Shown here: in pieces, positions 17,496-27,396 of the stretch
Layout of the letters: every line of letters starts with the position of its first letter
Numbering within the stretch: the stretch's first letter is position 1
Assembly: GCF_041449215.1 (NCBI RefSeq)
Contig: NZ_JBGNFV010000001.1
Span: 3,303,001 to 3,367,000, forward strand
Origin: Roseivirga sp. BDSF3-8
Lineage (GTDB): Bacteria > Bacteroidota > Bacteroidia > Cytophagales > Cyclobacteriaceae
Direction of reading: 5' to 3'
Length of the DNA stretch: 64,000 bases
Program-made: the position numbers and the translations under genes
The notes under the pieces: generated by a model
Told to the model about the DNA's origin: nothing
Database searches by the model: none
Seen by the model: the letters and a program-made list of their open reading frames with translations, nothing else

Positions 17496-18749
17496 TCAAT
17501 CGTTACCGGACATTCTTAATCGGAGCATATTCAGTGCCGCTACGGCAGTGTACTGAATATTTACTATTCGGTCCGTTGTGAGCTGCAGTTTTTTGGCGAT
17601 AGTGCCCTTGCTGTCCGCACAGGCAATCCATATCGTTCCCACGGGTTTCTCATCCGTGCCACCGCCCGGTCCTGCCACGCCACTGGTAGCCAGCGCATAG
17701 TCTGTGCCCATTTTCTTCCGTGCGCCTTCAGCCATCTGCTTCACTACCGGTTCGCTTACCGCTCCATGTGTTTTCAGGGTTTCCTCATCTACCTCCAGGC
17801 TGGCCATTTTCACCGTATTGCTATACGATATGATGCTGCCCTGGAAGTAATCCGAACTGCCGGGTACACGCGTGATCTGGTGGGCAAGGTAGCCCCCGCT
17901 GCAACTTTCTGCTGTGGCCAGGGTCTTGCCCGCCTCCCGTAGCATATTGCCTACAGCCTCTTCCAGGCTTATTTCATCGTAGCCGTATACGTACTTTTCT
18001 ATCAGCGGCATTACCTTATCTGCCTGCTCCTGCACATCACTTTCCAGGTGAGTGCGTGAGGTGCCTGTGGCGGTAAGGCGCAGCCTTACCATGCCCAGGC
18101 TAGGCAGGTAGGCCAGCCTGATATGGGGCGGCAGGTTGTCTTCCCAGTCTTTGATCTTATCGGCAAGCCAGCTCTCGCCTATTCCGGCAGTACGGATGAG
18201 CTTATGATAGATCACCGGCAATTCAAAGCGTTCCCTTAGCCGGGGCATGACCTCATTTTTCATGATTGCTTTCATCTCAAACGGCACTCCCGGCATAGAT
18301 ATGAATACTGTTCCGCGCTCATCAAACCACATACCCGGTGCAGAGCCATTTTCATTCATCAGCATAGTGCAGTTAGCGGGCAGTTCTGCCTGAGCCATGT
18401 TCAGAGGAGTCATCTCGCGGCCGCGGCGCGTAAAAAGATCGGTAATGTGCTGCAGGGCCTCTTCATGCATCTTTAGCGGTACGCCAAAATACGCTGCAAG
18501 ACAGGGTTTTGTGAGGTCATCACTTGTTGGGCCAAGGCCTCCGGTAATAAGTACGATATCCGCCCGGTTTTCTGCATCGGCCAGGGCCTTAAGTATGTCT
18601 TCGCGATTATCGCCTATGGTAGATCGCCTTACCACCCGTATGCCGGCAGCATCCAGGCGAGTGCTCATCCATTGGGTATTGGTATCAAGTATCTGACCAT
18701 AAAGGATTTCATCCCCGATAGTCAGCACTTCTGCTTTTATTTGTTGCAT
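17496..18749 (-). CDS. cinA: CinA family protein (nicotinamide-nucleotide amidohydrolase / ADP-ribose pyrophosphatase)
   Basis: 417 residues with both CinA halves. The N-terminal MoeA/MogA-like COG1058 domain has LTIGDEILYGQILDTN, VLITGGLGPTSDDLT and MPGVPFEMK. The C-terminal amidase domain (about 255-410) has TLATAESCSGGYLAHQITRVPGSS and ATSGVAGPGGG. Family members deamidate NMN and hydrolyse ADP-ribose, in NAD recycling. It is downstream of the giant protease gene on the same strand. Confidence 0.95.
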   Translation of the reverse strand: MQQIKAEVLTIGDEILYGQILDTNTQWMSTRLDAAGIRVVRRSTIGDNREDILKALADAENRADIVLITGGLGPTSDDLTKPCLAAYFGVPLKMHEEALQHITDLFTRRGREMTPLNMAQAELPANCTMLMNENGSAPGMWFDERGTVFISMPGVPFEMKAIMKNEVMPRLRERFELPVIYHKLIRTAGIGESWLADKIKDWEDNLPPHIRLAYLPSLGMVRLRLTATGTSRTHLESDVQEQADKVMPLIEKYVYGYDEISLEEAVGNMLREAGKTLATAESCSGGYLAHQITRVPGSSDYFQGSIISYSNTVKMASLEVDEETLKTHGAVSEPVVKQMAEGARKKMGTDYALATSGVAGPGGGTDEKPVGTIWIACADSKGTIAKKLQLTTDRIVNIQYTAVAALNMLRLRMSGND

Positions 18750-18803
18750 AGATTTCTTCAGGTCTCTGCCCTGAAAGTACTGGAATAATAGAAAAATGTT
18801 CAG

Positions 18804-21800
18804 CTACCGGAGGATGAGTCTTACCGTTCCTTCTGAATTTTTGCCCTGGTAGCGTACGTGGTATATTCCTGCGGGGAGCTGATCACGGTCAAATTGAACA
18901 GCTGGCATGCCTCGCAGAGTCTTTTGCTGTAGTAACTGACCGGTACTGTTAAACAGGCTTATGAACACTTCACCATCGGGTATTCTGCCGAAATCGAGCG
19001 TCCAGCCTGTACGTGCAGGGTTTGGATATAGCGAGACGGCCTTATCTTCCTCTTCAGGCAGCGCCGTAATTTCTGAAAGGGTCAGTATCCGGAACTCTGA
19101 TGCTGAACACCCATCTGTGGCCGTCACCGTGAGCATAACCTCGTAGCGGCCGGCATTTTCAAAGAAATGTATAGGCATCACCTCATCCGAGCTGGTACCA
19201 TCTCCAAAGTCCCAGTGGTAGTTAAGGGCCCCTTGGTTATCTGGCAAGAAGGTAATGTCACGAACGCCCCAGGAGCTGCTGCTGTCTGCAGTATAGGTGA
19301 ATGTGGCCTCCGGTGCCCGCATAGTAATGTCTACGGCTACCATAGAGGAGAGCAGCAGGCTGTCAAGCCCGGCGATATACACGGTTGTGTCCCTGGTGAG
19401 AGCAGGTAACAGTAATGAGGTGCCTTTACGGATAAGCTTTGTCCCCATGGCATCACTAAAAAAGGCAAAATATTCGCCACCTTCCGGAGTTATCAGCAAG
19501 TTCTCGCCGCGGCAAACCGCTGTGTCCTGCACGGCAGGCAGGGGAGAGGCTACAGAGGTGAATACCTCTTCCTGCAGTTCGCTGCAGCCACTCGCGTACG
19601 TGGTTTCCAGACGAATACGGAAAGATCCCTCACTGGTCAGAGGTAGCCATATCTGTGGTCCATGTCCCAGGTATACATTGTCTTTATACCAATAATAATC
19701 ATCTGCGGTCCCCTCAGCCCTGAGCCAGCCAGCGGCGTTCGCATGGATCCCGGTAGTATCAGGAAGCAGTGTAAAGGAAGCATCGGTTTCCGTAACATTC
19801 ACCCTCACTGTTACAGGCAGGCTTTCGTAGGGTCCTGCGGCATTGGTGATATAGAAAACCGTGTCTTTGTACAAGCTTCCGGTTTTTATCTGAGCACCCT
19901 GCGCAACCGCGGCCCCGGCCGGCCATGTGCTGTACATTTTCAGCAAGCTGCTGTTATCTGCCTCCAGTGTGGCAGACTCTCCCGGACAAAGCCTGAAGGT
20001 GGAGGGGATCCCGGGCTTTTCATTTCGTTGGACCACTACCAGATTTTTCTGTGCTACATCTGAGCATCCTGTGGCAGCGGTAGCCGTAAGGTGAATAGTA
20101 TAAGTGCCCGGGGTCTCATATAGGGGGGAGGGAGAGCGTTTACTACTATAGTATCCATTCCCGAAATCCCATGAGTAAATACTGGCATCCTCACTGGTAT
20201 TTTGCAATGAAATGGCTGCCGGTCCGCTTTCGTCCAGCATAAGCGTATCATTTGCCCACTCAAAAGAAGCCCTAGGTTCCGTAATGTGAACCTCTATAGC
20301 GCCTACCGGTCCCAGCCAGAGCGAATCCGCCTGACGATAATACACGGTGGTATCACGGCTGAAGCCCGGTGAGGTGAATGTAGCATCTTCGAATACCATG
20401 TCTGTGCCAGCCACGTCACGGTAGTAGCGGAACATCCTGCCACCTGGCGGGCTAATGGAAACAGGCAGTCCGGGACAGCTATTCATGGTGATACCCACAG
20501 GCGGTTTGGAAGCCAGTTCCTGCATAATAGTCTTTGCTTCCTGCACCTTTCTGGCTAATTGTTCTGCATCAGAACCTACAGTTAGCACCAGGGTGACTGT
20601 TTTGCTTTCGTATGCATTAAGGTTTCCTACCTGTACACCTGCCAGCTGAGCCACATCATTGCCCTCCGCGCCGCTTTCATAGCGAGGGGTTTCCTGTAGG
20701 AGCAGGTTGCGTTTGGTTTCCCTGTCAAATACTATCGGTATGTCTACCCGCTTAAAGTTTTTGTCTCTAACTACCAGGGCGTTAGGTTTCCACTCGCCCC
20801 CCTGCAGCAAAGCTACGCCAGCCACGGCCGTGTCAGACTGGGTGTACTGGAGCTGCAGGCTGTCTATTGACCTCACCAGGTTATCCACTCCTTCTCCCAG
20901 GTCAAAGTCAGTATACAGACCAAAGTGAAAGTCATTGATAAGACTATCTGAGCGATTGGTGATACGATACTCCACCAGCAGGTAGTCCTCATATGTAGCG
21001 CTGGTGGTGTCTGCATAGACCTTTTGCTCTACCAGAAGGCCCCATTCCTTATCTTCTGTCCACTGCAGGCGTACATCCGGATCAGCTATGCTGTTGTTGT
21101 ACAGACTATAGGAGCTCCGGGCATTAAAATCTTTATTCCTGGCAAACGTGCGGAAGTCATTGGGTAGGTTATCGGCCTCCTGTCCTGACCCTGAAGCCAT
21201 GATAATGCCGGCATTATAGCTGATAACGGTGTTTTGATGGAGAATGCCTTCGCCCTGCCAGCTTTCCTGGTAGGCTACCTCACCTTTTTTGCCAAAGCTG
21301 GCCCCAAGTTGTCCATTGTACACGGTAATGGGGTCATCAACCAGTTGAAAGCGTATTACCTGAAAGTCCCGGTAGTTAATTCCCTCATAATCCAGTCGCA
21401 GCGTGATCACCGATCCGTTCTCGAGTTCATCAGACAGGTTGATAACAAATGGGGCTGGGTCATTAGTAAAATGCTGTCCTTTAGCAAGATCACCAATTCT
21501 TACGAAGTCCTGCCCGATGGTGACCCCTTCGGTCATGCTGCTGAGGGTAACCCTGAGCAGAGAAGCATCGGCTAAATAGTTCGTAAAGCTTGCCGTCAGA
21601 GCAGCTTCATCACCTGGAAAAAGGTAACTGCCATAAGGTCCTTTTATCTCAATGTCCCTGGCCCTAACCGAAGGCAGGTGGGTTTCAGTCAGGGCTCGCT
21701 CCATATTCAGGCGGCCCTTGCCCATCAGGCCAAGGAAAGGGGCATTTTCCGGGAGGTAATAAATATCATCAGAGGTGATCCGCAGTTGTTCCATCACTTC

Positions 21801-23039
21801 CACTGCGCTCATGCCGGGGTAGCGCGACCGGATAAGGGCAGCGGCACCACTTACAAGGGGGGCGGCAAATGAGGAGCCCCAGAAACTTGCGTAGTTGTCA
21901 TCCAGATAGGTAGTGTAATTAAAATCTCCCGGTGCTACTATATCTACAGATGAATGGTAGGTAGCCCAGGAGGTTTTCTTATCATTTATATCCACAGCCC
22001 CCACCGAAAGTACGTAGTCGTAAGCCGCGGGAAAGAACTCGAGATCGCCCGCCGTATTACCCGCTGCAGCTATTACTACTGCATCGCGGTCCAGCACTGC
22101 GTAGTTAATTATATCCTGTATGTACTGGCTATAGCGGCCCTGTCCGCCCCAGCTCAGGTTTATAACCTGACACCCCTGGTCGGCTGCGTAGGCTATGGCC
22201 TCATACCCTCTATTGAAGTTGTAGCCTTCGTCAGTATAGATTTTTATGGGTAGAAAAGAGGAGTAAAAGCCCGTGCCAGCCATGCCGATTCCGTTTTGGG
22301 GAACACCGGCTGCTAATCCGGCCACGGCAGTGCCATGCTGACTGTTGCCGGGGTCATGAGGGTCATTATCGCCATCGGCAAAGTCCCATCCGCGGTAGTT
22401 GTCCACGTAGCCATCGCCATCATCATCCACGCCATTCGGCGGGTCGGAGTCATTGAATGCCATATTACCTGCCAGGTCGGGGTGGCTATAGCGTACCCCG
22501 GTATCCAGTATGCCTATTTTAATGTCCGGGCTGCCACGCTCAATGTCCCAGGCCTGGTAGGCACGAATGGGCGAGAGGTAGTCCTGCTGCCCTCCGGGAA
22601 TGGCTTCGGGATCATCAGGCACAAGCAGGGGTTGAGGCAGGTGGTAGCGTTCGGCATAGAGCACCCCGGGTGTTGCACGGGCCTGTTGCAGTGCCGCCTG
22701 GAGGTCTGTGCCCTCGGGCAGGTGTATTATATAAAGGTCTTCAAGGGGGTGTGACGTACTGCTTCGTGCGGCAGGTCTGCCTTTTGGCGAAGCCGGGAGG
22801 TAATCGAATGGCTGCATGATGGACCTGGCCCCTGTACGCTTTTGAATACGTGCCAGAACAGCCCTTCTGTTAATCGTGGTGCCTGTGCGAGATTGAGCGT
22901 TATCTTTATCATGGACATTTCCTATACGTACCACAATACGGTCCGCGGCATAGGGGGCTTCCTGCCTGGCTAGGGCAGTTTGCGCTCCCAGCATCACAGA
23001 GAGCCAGACCAATAGGTAAATATACCGGATCACAGACAC
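18804..23039 (-). CDS. Subtilisin-family (S8) secreted protease with PKD domains and T9SS sorting domain
   Basis: 1411 residues. N-terminal signal peptide, then an inhibitor-like propeptide. The S8 catalytic domain (about 150-450) has the Asp in IGILDTGVRYSHPDL, His in SQHGTAVAGLAAG and Ser in GSSFAAPLVSGAAALI. The rest is cell-surface modules, with two PKD-like repeats (SIYSWDFGNGYYS and LNYHWDFGDGTSS). The last ~80 residues (YPNPARTGWTLDF to GTVRLILR) form a type A T9SS C-terminal domain, so the protein should cross the outer membrane by the type IX system. The start is GTG at 23039; a second GTG lies two codons in. Confidence 0.93.
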   Translation of the reverse strand: MSVIRYIYLLVWLSVMLGAQTALARQEAPYAADRIVVRIGNVHDKDNAQSRTGTTINRRAVLARIQKRTGARSIMQPFDYLPASPKGRPAARSSTSHPLEDLYIIHLPEGTDLQAALQQARATPGVLYAERYHLPQPLLVPDDPEAIPGGQQDYLSPIRAYQAWDIERGSPDIKIGILDTGVRYSHPDLAGNMAFNDSDPPNGVDDDGDGYVDNYRGWDFADGDNDPHDPGNSQHGTAVAGLAAGVPQNGIGMAGTGFYSSFLPIKIYTDEGYNFNRGYEAIAYAADQGCQVINLSWGGQGRYSQYIQDIINYAVLDRDAVVIAAAGNTAGDLEFFPAAYDYVLSVGAVDINDKKTSWATYHSSVDIVAPGDFNYTTYLDDNYASFWGSSFAAPLVSGAAALIRSRYPGMSAVEVMEQLRITSDDIYYLPENAPFLGLMGKGRLNMERALTETHLPSVRARDIEIKGPYGSYLFPGDEAALTASFTNYLADASLLRVTLSSMTEGVTIGQDFVRIGDLAKGQHFTNDPAPFVINLSDELENGSVITLRLDYEGINYRDFQVIRFQLVDDPITVYNGQLGASFGKKGEVAYQESWQGEGILHQNTVISYNAGIIMASGSGQEADNLPNDFRTFARNKDFNARSSYSLYNNSIADPDVRLQWTEDKEWGLLVEQKVYADTTSATYEDYLLVEYRITNRSDSLINDFHFGLYTDFDLGEGVDNLVRSIDSLQLQYTQSDTAVAGVALLQGGEWKPNALVVRDKNFKRVDIPIVFDRETKRNLLLQETPRYESGAEGNDVAQLAGVQVGNLNAYESKTVTLVLTVGSDAEQLARKVQEAKTIMQELASKPPVGITMNSCPGLPVSISPPGGRMFRYYRDVAGTDMVFEDATFTSPGFSRDTTVYYRQADSLWLGPVGAIEVHITEPRASFEWANDTLMLDESGPAAISLQNTSEDASIYSWDFGNGYYSSKRSPSPLYETPGTYTIHLTATAATGCSDVAQKNLVVVQRNEKPGIPSTFRLCPGESATLEADNSSLLKMYSTWPAGAAVAQGAQIKTGSLYKDTVFYITNAAGPYESLPVTVRVNVTETDASFTLLPDTTGIHANAAGWLRAEGTADDYYWYKDNVYLGHGPQIWLPLTSEGSFRIRLETTYASGCSELQEEVFTSVASPLPAVQDTAVCRGENLLITPEGGEYFAFFSDAMGTKLIRKGTSLLLPALTRDTTVYIAGLDSLLLSSMVAVDITMRAPEATFTYTADSSSSWGVRDITFLPDNQGALNYHWDFGDGTSSDEVMPIHFFENAGRYEVMLTVTATDGCSASEFRILTLSEITALPEEEDKAVSLYPNPARTGWTLDFGRIPDGEVFISLFNSTGQLLQQKTLRGMPAVQFDRDQLPAGIYHVRYQGKNSEGTVRLILR

Positions 23040-23208
23040 TTATAGTTATTCGTAGGTTTCTACAAATATATTTTTAAATAATGACAAATGATGTCCTGAA
23101 TTAGGTCAGAATCCTACATCATAAGGTCTTTACTGTTATCAGTACCCCGTTTCCTCTCTTTTTTGTTCCTTAAACTTTATATTCGCTGGAAATTACAAGG
23201 AATAAACA

Positions 23209-24882
23209 ATGGATTTTTACCAGAAACATAAAGAAACCCTGGACAAGGCCATCAGTGCCTTGCATGAGCGCAAATTTTTTGCTCAGTACCCTGAACACCC
23301 CAGTCCCAAGATATACGGGGAAACAGCCGATGAGGACGGTCGTAATAAGTTCAAAGGTATGCTGAACAGTCGCTTTGACGAACTGCTGCAAGGTGAGCCT
23401 GAAGCCTGGATTGGCGAGGAGGAATCACCCTACCTGAATGATAAACTGAATGTAAGCTATCCTTCTTTCTCAACGGAAACCCTGGTAAGCCGCGGACTGG
23501 CTTCGTTTAGCCAGTGGCGCAAGCTGTCTCCTGTAGAAAGGGCGGGCCTGTTGGTAGAATCACTTGATAAGGTACGTGAGCGGTTCTTTGAAGTGGCCTA
23601 TGCAACCATGCACACTACTGGACAAGGATACATGATGGCTTTTCAGGCTTCAGGCCCGCATGCTGCAGACCGTGCACTGGAGGCAGTAGCTATGGGACTG
23701 GAAGAAATGACCCGCGTGCCGAAAAACTCATTTTGGGATAAGCCCATGGGGAAATTTAACATACAGCTTAATAAGGAGTGGCGCGCCGTGCCTAAAGGCC
23801 TTAGCGTGGTGATAGGTTGCTCTACCTTCCCTACCTGGAACTCGGTGCCCGGCATTTATGCCAGCCTGGTTACGGGTAACCCCGTGATCGTGAAGCCTCA
23901 CCCCGGCGCTATTCTGCCTATTGCTATTTATGTAGCCGAGGTACAAAAGGTGCTTAAGGAAAATGGCCTTGACCCTACTATCTGTCAGCTTGCGCCTGAT
24001 ACTTACAGTAAGATGATTACGAAGGAACTGGCCGAGCACAAGGATGTGAAGCTGATCGACTTCACCGGCAACAGCGAATTTGGCAGCTACCTGGAGGGAC
24101 TGAAAGGCAAGACGGTATTCACGGAGAAAACAGGTGTGAACTCCGTGATCCTGGACAGTGCTGAGAATATAGATGAGGTGGCAAAAAACCTTGCTTTCTC
24201 GGTGAGCCTGTACAGCGGACAAATGTGTACCGCTCCCCAAAACTTCTTCATCCCCGACAGCGGAATCAAAACGGCTGACGGAGTAGTGTCTTTTGAAGAC
24301 TTTGCCCAAAAGCTGGCGGATAATATCACCGGCCTGGCAAATAACCCTAAGGCGGGGCCTTTTGTACTGGGAGCTATACAGAACCAGAACACCTGCTCGC
24401 GTGTGGACGAGGCAAAATCATTGGGTGATAAAGTGTGGCTGGAGTCTGCCACTATTGAGAACCCTATGTTCAAAACAGCGCGTACGGCAACGCCCGTGGT
24501 GTTGGAAGTGACCTCGGCAAAGAAGGATGTCTTCTCAAAGGAGCTCTTCGGGCCTATCGTGTTGCTTATCCGTACGAAGGATACAGGCGAGTCCATTGCT
24601 ATGGCACGTGACCTTGCTATGGAGCACGGAGCTATTTCATGCGGCGCCTATACCACTGATCAGGCGACCAAAGAGGAGATCATGGACCAGATGGGACTGG
24701 CAGCCACACCTGTTAGCTTCAACCTGACCGGTGGCATCTATGTGAACCAGAATGCCAGCTTCTCAGATTTCCATGTAACAGGTGGTAACCCGGCTGGAAA
24801 TGCCAGCTTCACTAACCCTGAATATGTGGTGAAACGCTTCACTATGGTAGGCTTTCGCGAGCCTGCTAAAGCCGAAGCGTAA
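23209..24882 (+). CDS. paaN: PaaN-type aldehyde dehydrogenase (phenylacetic acid degradation)
   Basis: 557 residues of the aldehyde dehydrogenase superfamily, matching the PaaN group. This group lacks the hydratase domain of PaaZ and has an N-terminal region of about 100 residues seen in FFAQYPEHPSPKIYGE. NAD-binding and catalytic parts include GNPVIVKPHP, LIDFTGNSEFG and the active Cys in YSGQMCTAPQNFFIP (about residue 337). It ends with VTGGNPAGNASF. No other paa genes are next to it. A strong terminator follows. Confidence 0.88.
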   Translation: MDFYQKHKETLDKAISALHERKFFAQYPEHPSPKIYGETADEDGRNKFKGMLNSRFDELLQGEPEAWIGEEESPYLNDKLNVSYPSFSTETLVSRGLASFSQWRKLSPVERAGLLVESLDKVRERFFEVAYATMHTTGQGYMMAFQASGPHAADRALEAVAMGLEEMTRVPKNSFWDKPMGKFNIQLNKEWRAVPKGLSVVIGCSTFPTWNSVPGIYASLVTGNPVIVKPHPGAILPIAIYVAEVQKVLKENGLDPTICQLAPDTYSKMITKELAEHKDVKLIDFTGNSEFGSYLEGLKGKTVFTEKTGVNSVILDSAENIDEVAKNLAFSVSLYSGQMCTAPQNFFIPDSGIKTADGVVSFEDFAQKLADNITGLANNPKAGPFVLGAIQNQNTCSRVDEAKSLGDKVWLESATIENPMFKTARTATPVVLEVTSAKKDVFSKELFGPIVLLIRTKDTGESIAMARDLAMEHGAISCGAYTTDQATKEEIMDQMGLAATPVSFNLTGGIYVNQNASFSDFHVTGGNPAGNASFTNPEYVVKRFTMVGFREPAKAEA

Positions 24883-24906
24883 GCTTCTATACGGTAACTA
24901 TTATCG

Positions 24907-24940
24907 AAACCGTCCGCTGCCCAGCGGACGGTTTTTTTGT
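24907..24940 (+). terminator. Terminator after paaN
   Basis: Stem AACCGTCCGCTG / CAGCGGACGGTT followed by a T-run. Confidence 0.9.
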
Positions 24941-25369
24941 GCCCGCTCTTCTGAAAGAATCCGGTGCCGGGTGAGGGTGGCTTTGGATAAATAGTTTTAT
25001 AGCGTTCAACTTTCAATTAAAAATGAAGTGGGTGCCGGGCCATTTTTCCCCTGGTGATCGTCTGCTTTACCTGGATTTTGCCTGTGGTGAACGTAAAAGG
25101 TGACTGAAAAAGGAAGTATTGAGAGGAGAATTGAAGTTGTAAATAGAAAATTAGTAGATGGTAAGTGTTTTCTGGTCGATAATTATCCCGGCATTAGTCT
25201 AAAACATGGCCTGCTGCGGGGTGGTGTCCCGCATCACATACATTTTCCCGGTATATTAGTATAAACCAACTATCGATAATTAAGGTACAATTTTATTAAC
25301 CCCTTACATATCGTGAGAACACCATCATCTTACAACAAAAAGGAAAGAATTCAGACAGAGGATTCTTTC
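24941..25369. other. Intergenic, nothing recognised
   Basis: About 430 bases with no frame, hairpin or repeat that I can support. It presumably holds the promoter of the gene at 25370. Confidence 0.4.
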
Positions 25370-25690
25370 ATGAAAATGATCCTCGAATACGTAGAGCAGC
25401 AGCTATCTACAGGCACCAGCAGGGAGTCTATCAGAAAGGAGCTAATGCTTAGCGGCTTCGATGAGGAAAGCGTAGAACTCGTCACTGAAGTGGCGGAGAG
25501 TAACTGTCAGGTACGCTATGTGCATAAGCGTAATCAGGACATGGTACACGGCCTTTTTTTCGCTCTGGCTGGCATGGTCCTGTTGTATAACCCCATGGGT
25601 ATGGGTATGTCTACTTTACTGTTGGGGGGCCTCTTGCTCATTGCCGGGCTACTACTAATGGTCACTCACCTGCCTGAGGCTTTCAGGTAG
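25370..25690 (+). CDS. Small two-helix membrane protein (hypothetical)
   Basis: 106 residues from the ATG at 25370; a GTG at 25313 would add 19 hydrophilic residues and is the alternative. The N-terminal soluble part (VEQQLSTGTSRESIRKELMLSGFDEESVELV) looks like a small helical UBA-like bundle. It is followed by two membrane helices (GLFFALAGMVLLY and STLLLGGLLLIAGLLLMV). Function unknown. Confidence 0.6.
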   Translation: MKMILEYVEQQLSTGTSRESIRKELMLSGFDEESVELVTEVAESNCQVRYVHKRNQDMVHGLFFALAGMVLLYNPMGMGMSTLLLGGLLLIAGLLLMVTHLPEAFR

Positions 25691-25714
25691 GTTCCTATGT
25701 GAAGTATGGAGATT

Positions 25715-26557
25715 TTAATAGGTACATGGAAGCCAGATCTCCAGCTTCATGCCCTTATCATATTGGATGAAGGGTTTGATGGTACCGCTCATGCTGCTTA
25801 CATGGGTTTCCAGCCATCTCAAAATGGTGCTTTTGCTCTCTTCGGGCAAAAGTTCCATTTCCATTGCATTCTCTGAGGGGTCATCATCCAGGAAGCGGAT
25901 CAGCACATTCTCATCAGCAAACTCAAAGTGGAGGTGTACCTCGCGGGCTCGCTTACGGAAGAAGCTGTTCATTATCAGAAGCCCGCAAATACGAAAGATC
26001 ATCTGCTCTATTCGGTCTATGTACCGGAACCACTCCTCATTAGCCGTAATATTCAGGTGCAGGCCGGCCCCTTGGAGTTGCTCTTCGCTGAACATTTCTC
26101 TCAGCGTTTCCACCACGCCCTCCATTTCAAGGGACTCGGGTTTCATATAAGATTGCAGCACTGCGGCAAAAAACTCCTGCCTGTTCAGCATGAACAGGCA
26201 TTCTTCTATAAGAGAGGTGGTTTGAGGAAGTTCCTGGTCTGCCGTCTGAAGTTCAATGCCTTTCAGGTTAGCGATAAGCTCCTGTTGTTGCTTTAGGTAA
26301 TAATCCTTCAGCCACTCGCCTATCGTATTTTGCTGTTGTTCGTGCAACTCATCTTTCAGGTTCAGTACATTATCCAGATCGTCCGATACACTCTCCAGAG
26401 TGTCCTGCAGAATCTTGTAATTGGCCACCTTTACCTGCATACGCAGGTAGTCCTGGTATTTCAGACTTATAAAATAAGGAAGAATGGCAATACAAACCGC
26501 AAATATCGTAACGATAACGGCGAGGATTACATACGGATCAGTGAATAGCTGATTCAT
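25715..26557 (-). CDS. Membrane protein with degenerate histidine-kinase-like domain
   Basis: 280 residues. One N-terminal membrane helix (YVILAVIVTIFAVCIAILPYFI), a coiled coil (about 35-100), and a C-terminal domain laid out like a histidine-kinase dimerisation/ATPase region: FFRKRAREVHLHFEF, ENVLIRFLDDDP, then a late GMKLEIWLP strand. The N-box and the G boxes are not convincing, and no clear phospho-acceptor His is seen, so I read it as a degenerate kinase-like or scaffold protein. It ends 24 bases from the convergent gene upstream. Confidence 0.6.
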   Translation of the reverse strand: MNQLFTDPYVILAVIVTIFAVCIAILPYFISLKYQDYLRMQVKVANYKILQDTLESVSDDLDNVLNLKDELHEQQQNTIGEWLKDYYLKQQQELIANLKGIELQTADQELPQTTSLIEECLFMLNRQEFFAAVLQSYMKPESLEMEGVVETLREMFSEEQLQGAGLHLNITANEEWFRYIDRIEQMIFRICGLLIMNSFFRKRAREVHLHFEFADENVLIRFLDDDPSENAMEMELLPEESKSTILRWLETHVSSMSGTIKPFIQYDKGMKLEIWLPCTY

Positions 26558-26699
26558 GGTTCATCTTGACAGACATAAAAATACAAAAATATCATTAAGA
26601 ATGGCGCGATGAACGAGGCAATTAAGACGCGGCGTGTCTTTTCGCATGAAAAGGAGGCACTTAAACACCCTGCGGCTGCAAGTATTTTGTAGTCATGGC

Positions 26700-27056
26700 T
26701 CAAAAACCATAGACTGTTTGTAAGGAAATGAGTATCAGGGCCATAAATGTAAGCCCCATTCCGGCAAAGATCATCAGTGCCAGCCCTACATGGTCTGGCT
26801 TGAAAAAATCACCAGCTTTTTTGAAGGGTTTGAGATCAATGGGCACGGGGCGTATACCTGAGTTTTCCTCCTCTTTAACACAGGCCTTGTAGAGATCCTC
26901 TGTAAGGTCATGAAGTACTTCGTCCTGCATGGTCAGCAGTTCGTAAAATTCTTTTGAGGTAGCTTTCTTTACCGCAAATTCTTCCAGCGAGCTTTCGTTT
27001 AGCGAATCTCCGATAAAGTCCTCAATCAGACGTATGTCATGTTCTTTAAGTGACAT
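26700..27056 (-). CDS. Small membrane-anchored protein (anti-sigma-like layout, hypothetical)
   Basis: 118 residues. The acidic N-terminal helical part (MSLKEHDIRLIEDFIGDSLNESS) resembles the zinc-less anti-sigma or regulator domains that start 'D..LIE.Y..G.L'. One membrane helix is near the C-terminus (VGLALMIFAGMGLTFMALILISL, about 90-112). No sigma factor gene is adjacent, so the anti-sigma idea is only a suggestion. Confidence 0.6.
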   Translation of the reverse strand: MSLKEHDIRLIEDFIGDSLNESSLEEFAVKKATSKEFYELLTMQDEVLHDLTEDLYKACVKEEENSGIRPVPIDLKPFKKAGDFFKPDHVGLALMIFAGMGLTFMALILISLQTVYGF

Positions 27057-27396
27057 ATGACAAATTATTAATGGTTGAGCATTTTTCGATTCATTAACAA
27101 TCGACCATATTTCTTTTAAAATTGACAGTTAAAACCTCTAAAGAATAAAATTTTTCTAATTTATCAGGTCGATGTTGTTAGCTGTTGTTTTTGGCGTAAA
27201 GTGTTGTTGTTCAGTTAGTTTGTATAACTGTTTAAACACTTGAAATGATTTAAAAAAATTATGATAAAAGGAATTTTTTTAACCTGACGAATTTTGTGCC
27301 GTAGATTATAGGAGTGGAGCACTTTACTTCCCGCCTTTTTATTGCGGGAAAATCAAGCGCTATATTTGCACTTTTTAAATCAGTCAGATTAATAGT
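27057..27396. other. AT-rich divergent intergenic region
   Basis: About 340 AT-rich bases between divergent genes. The yaaA promoter is at the right end; the rest shows nothing I can name. Confidence 0.4.
27341..27368 (+). promoter_or_regulatory. Putative promoter of yaaA
   Basis: TATATTTG at 27361-27368 is an exact TAnnTTTG match, 28 bases before the ATG. ATTG about 16 bases upstream is a weak -33 box. Confidence 0.55.
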
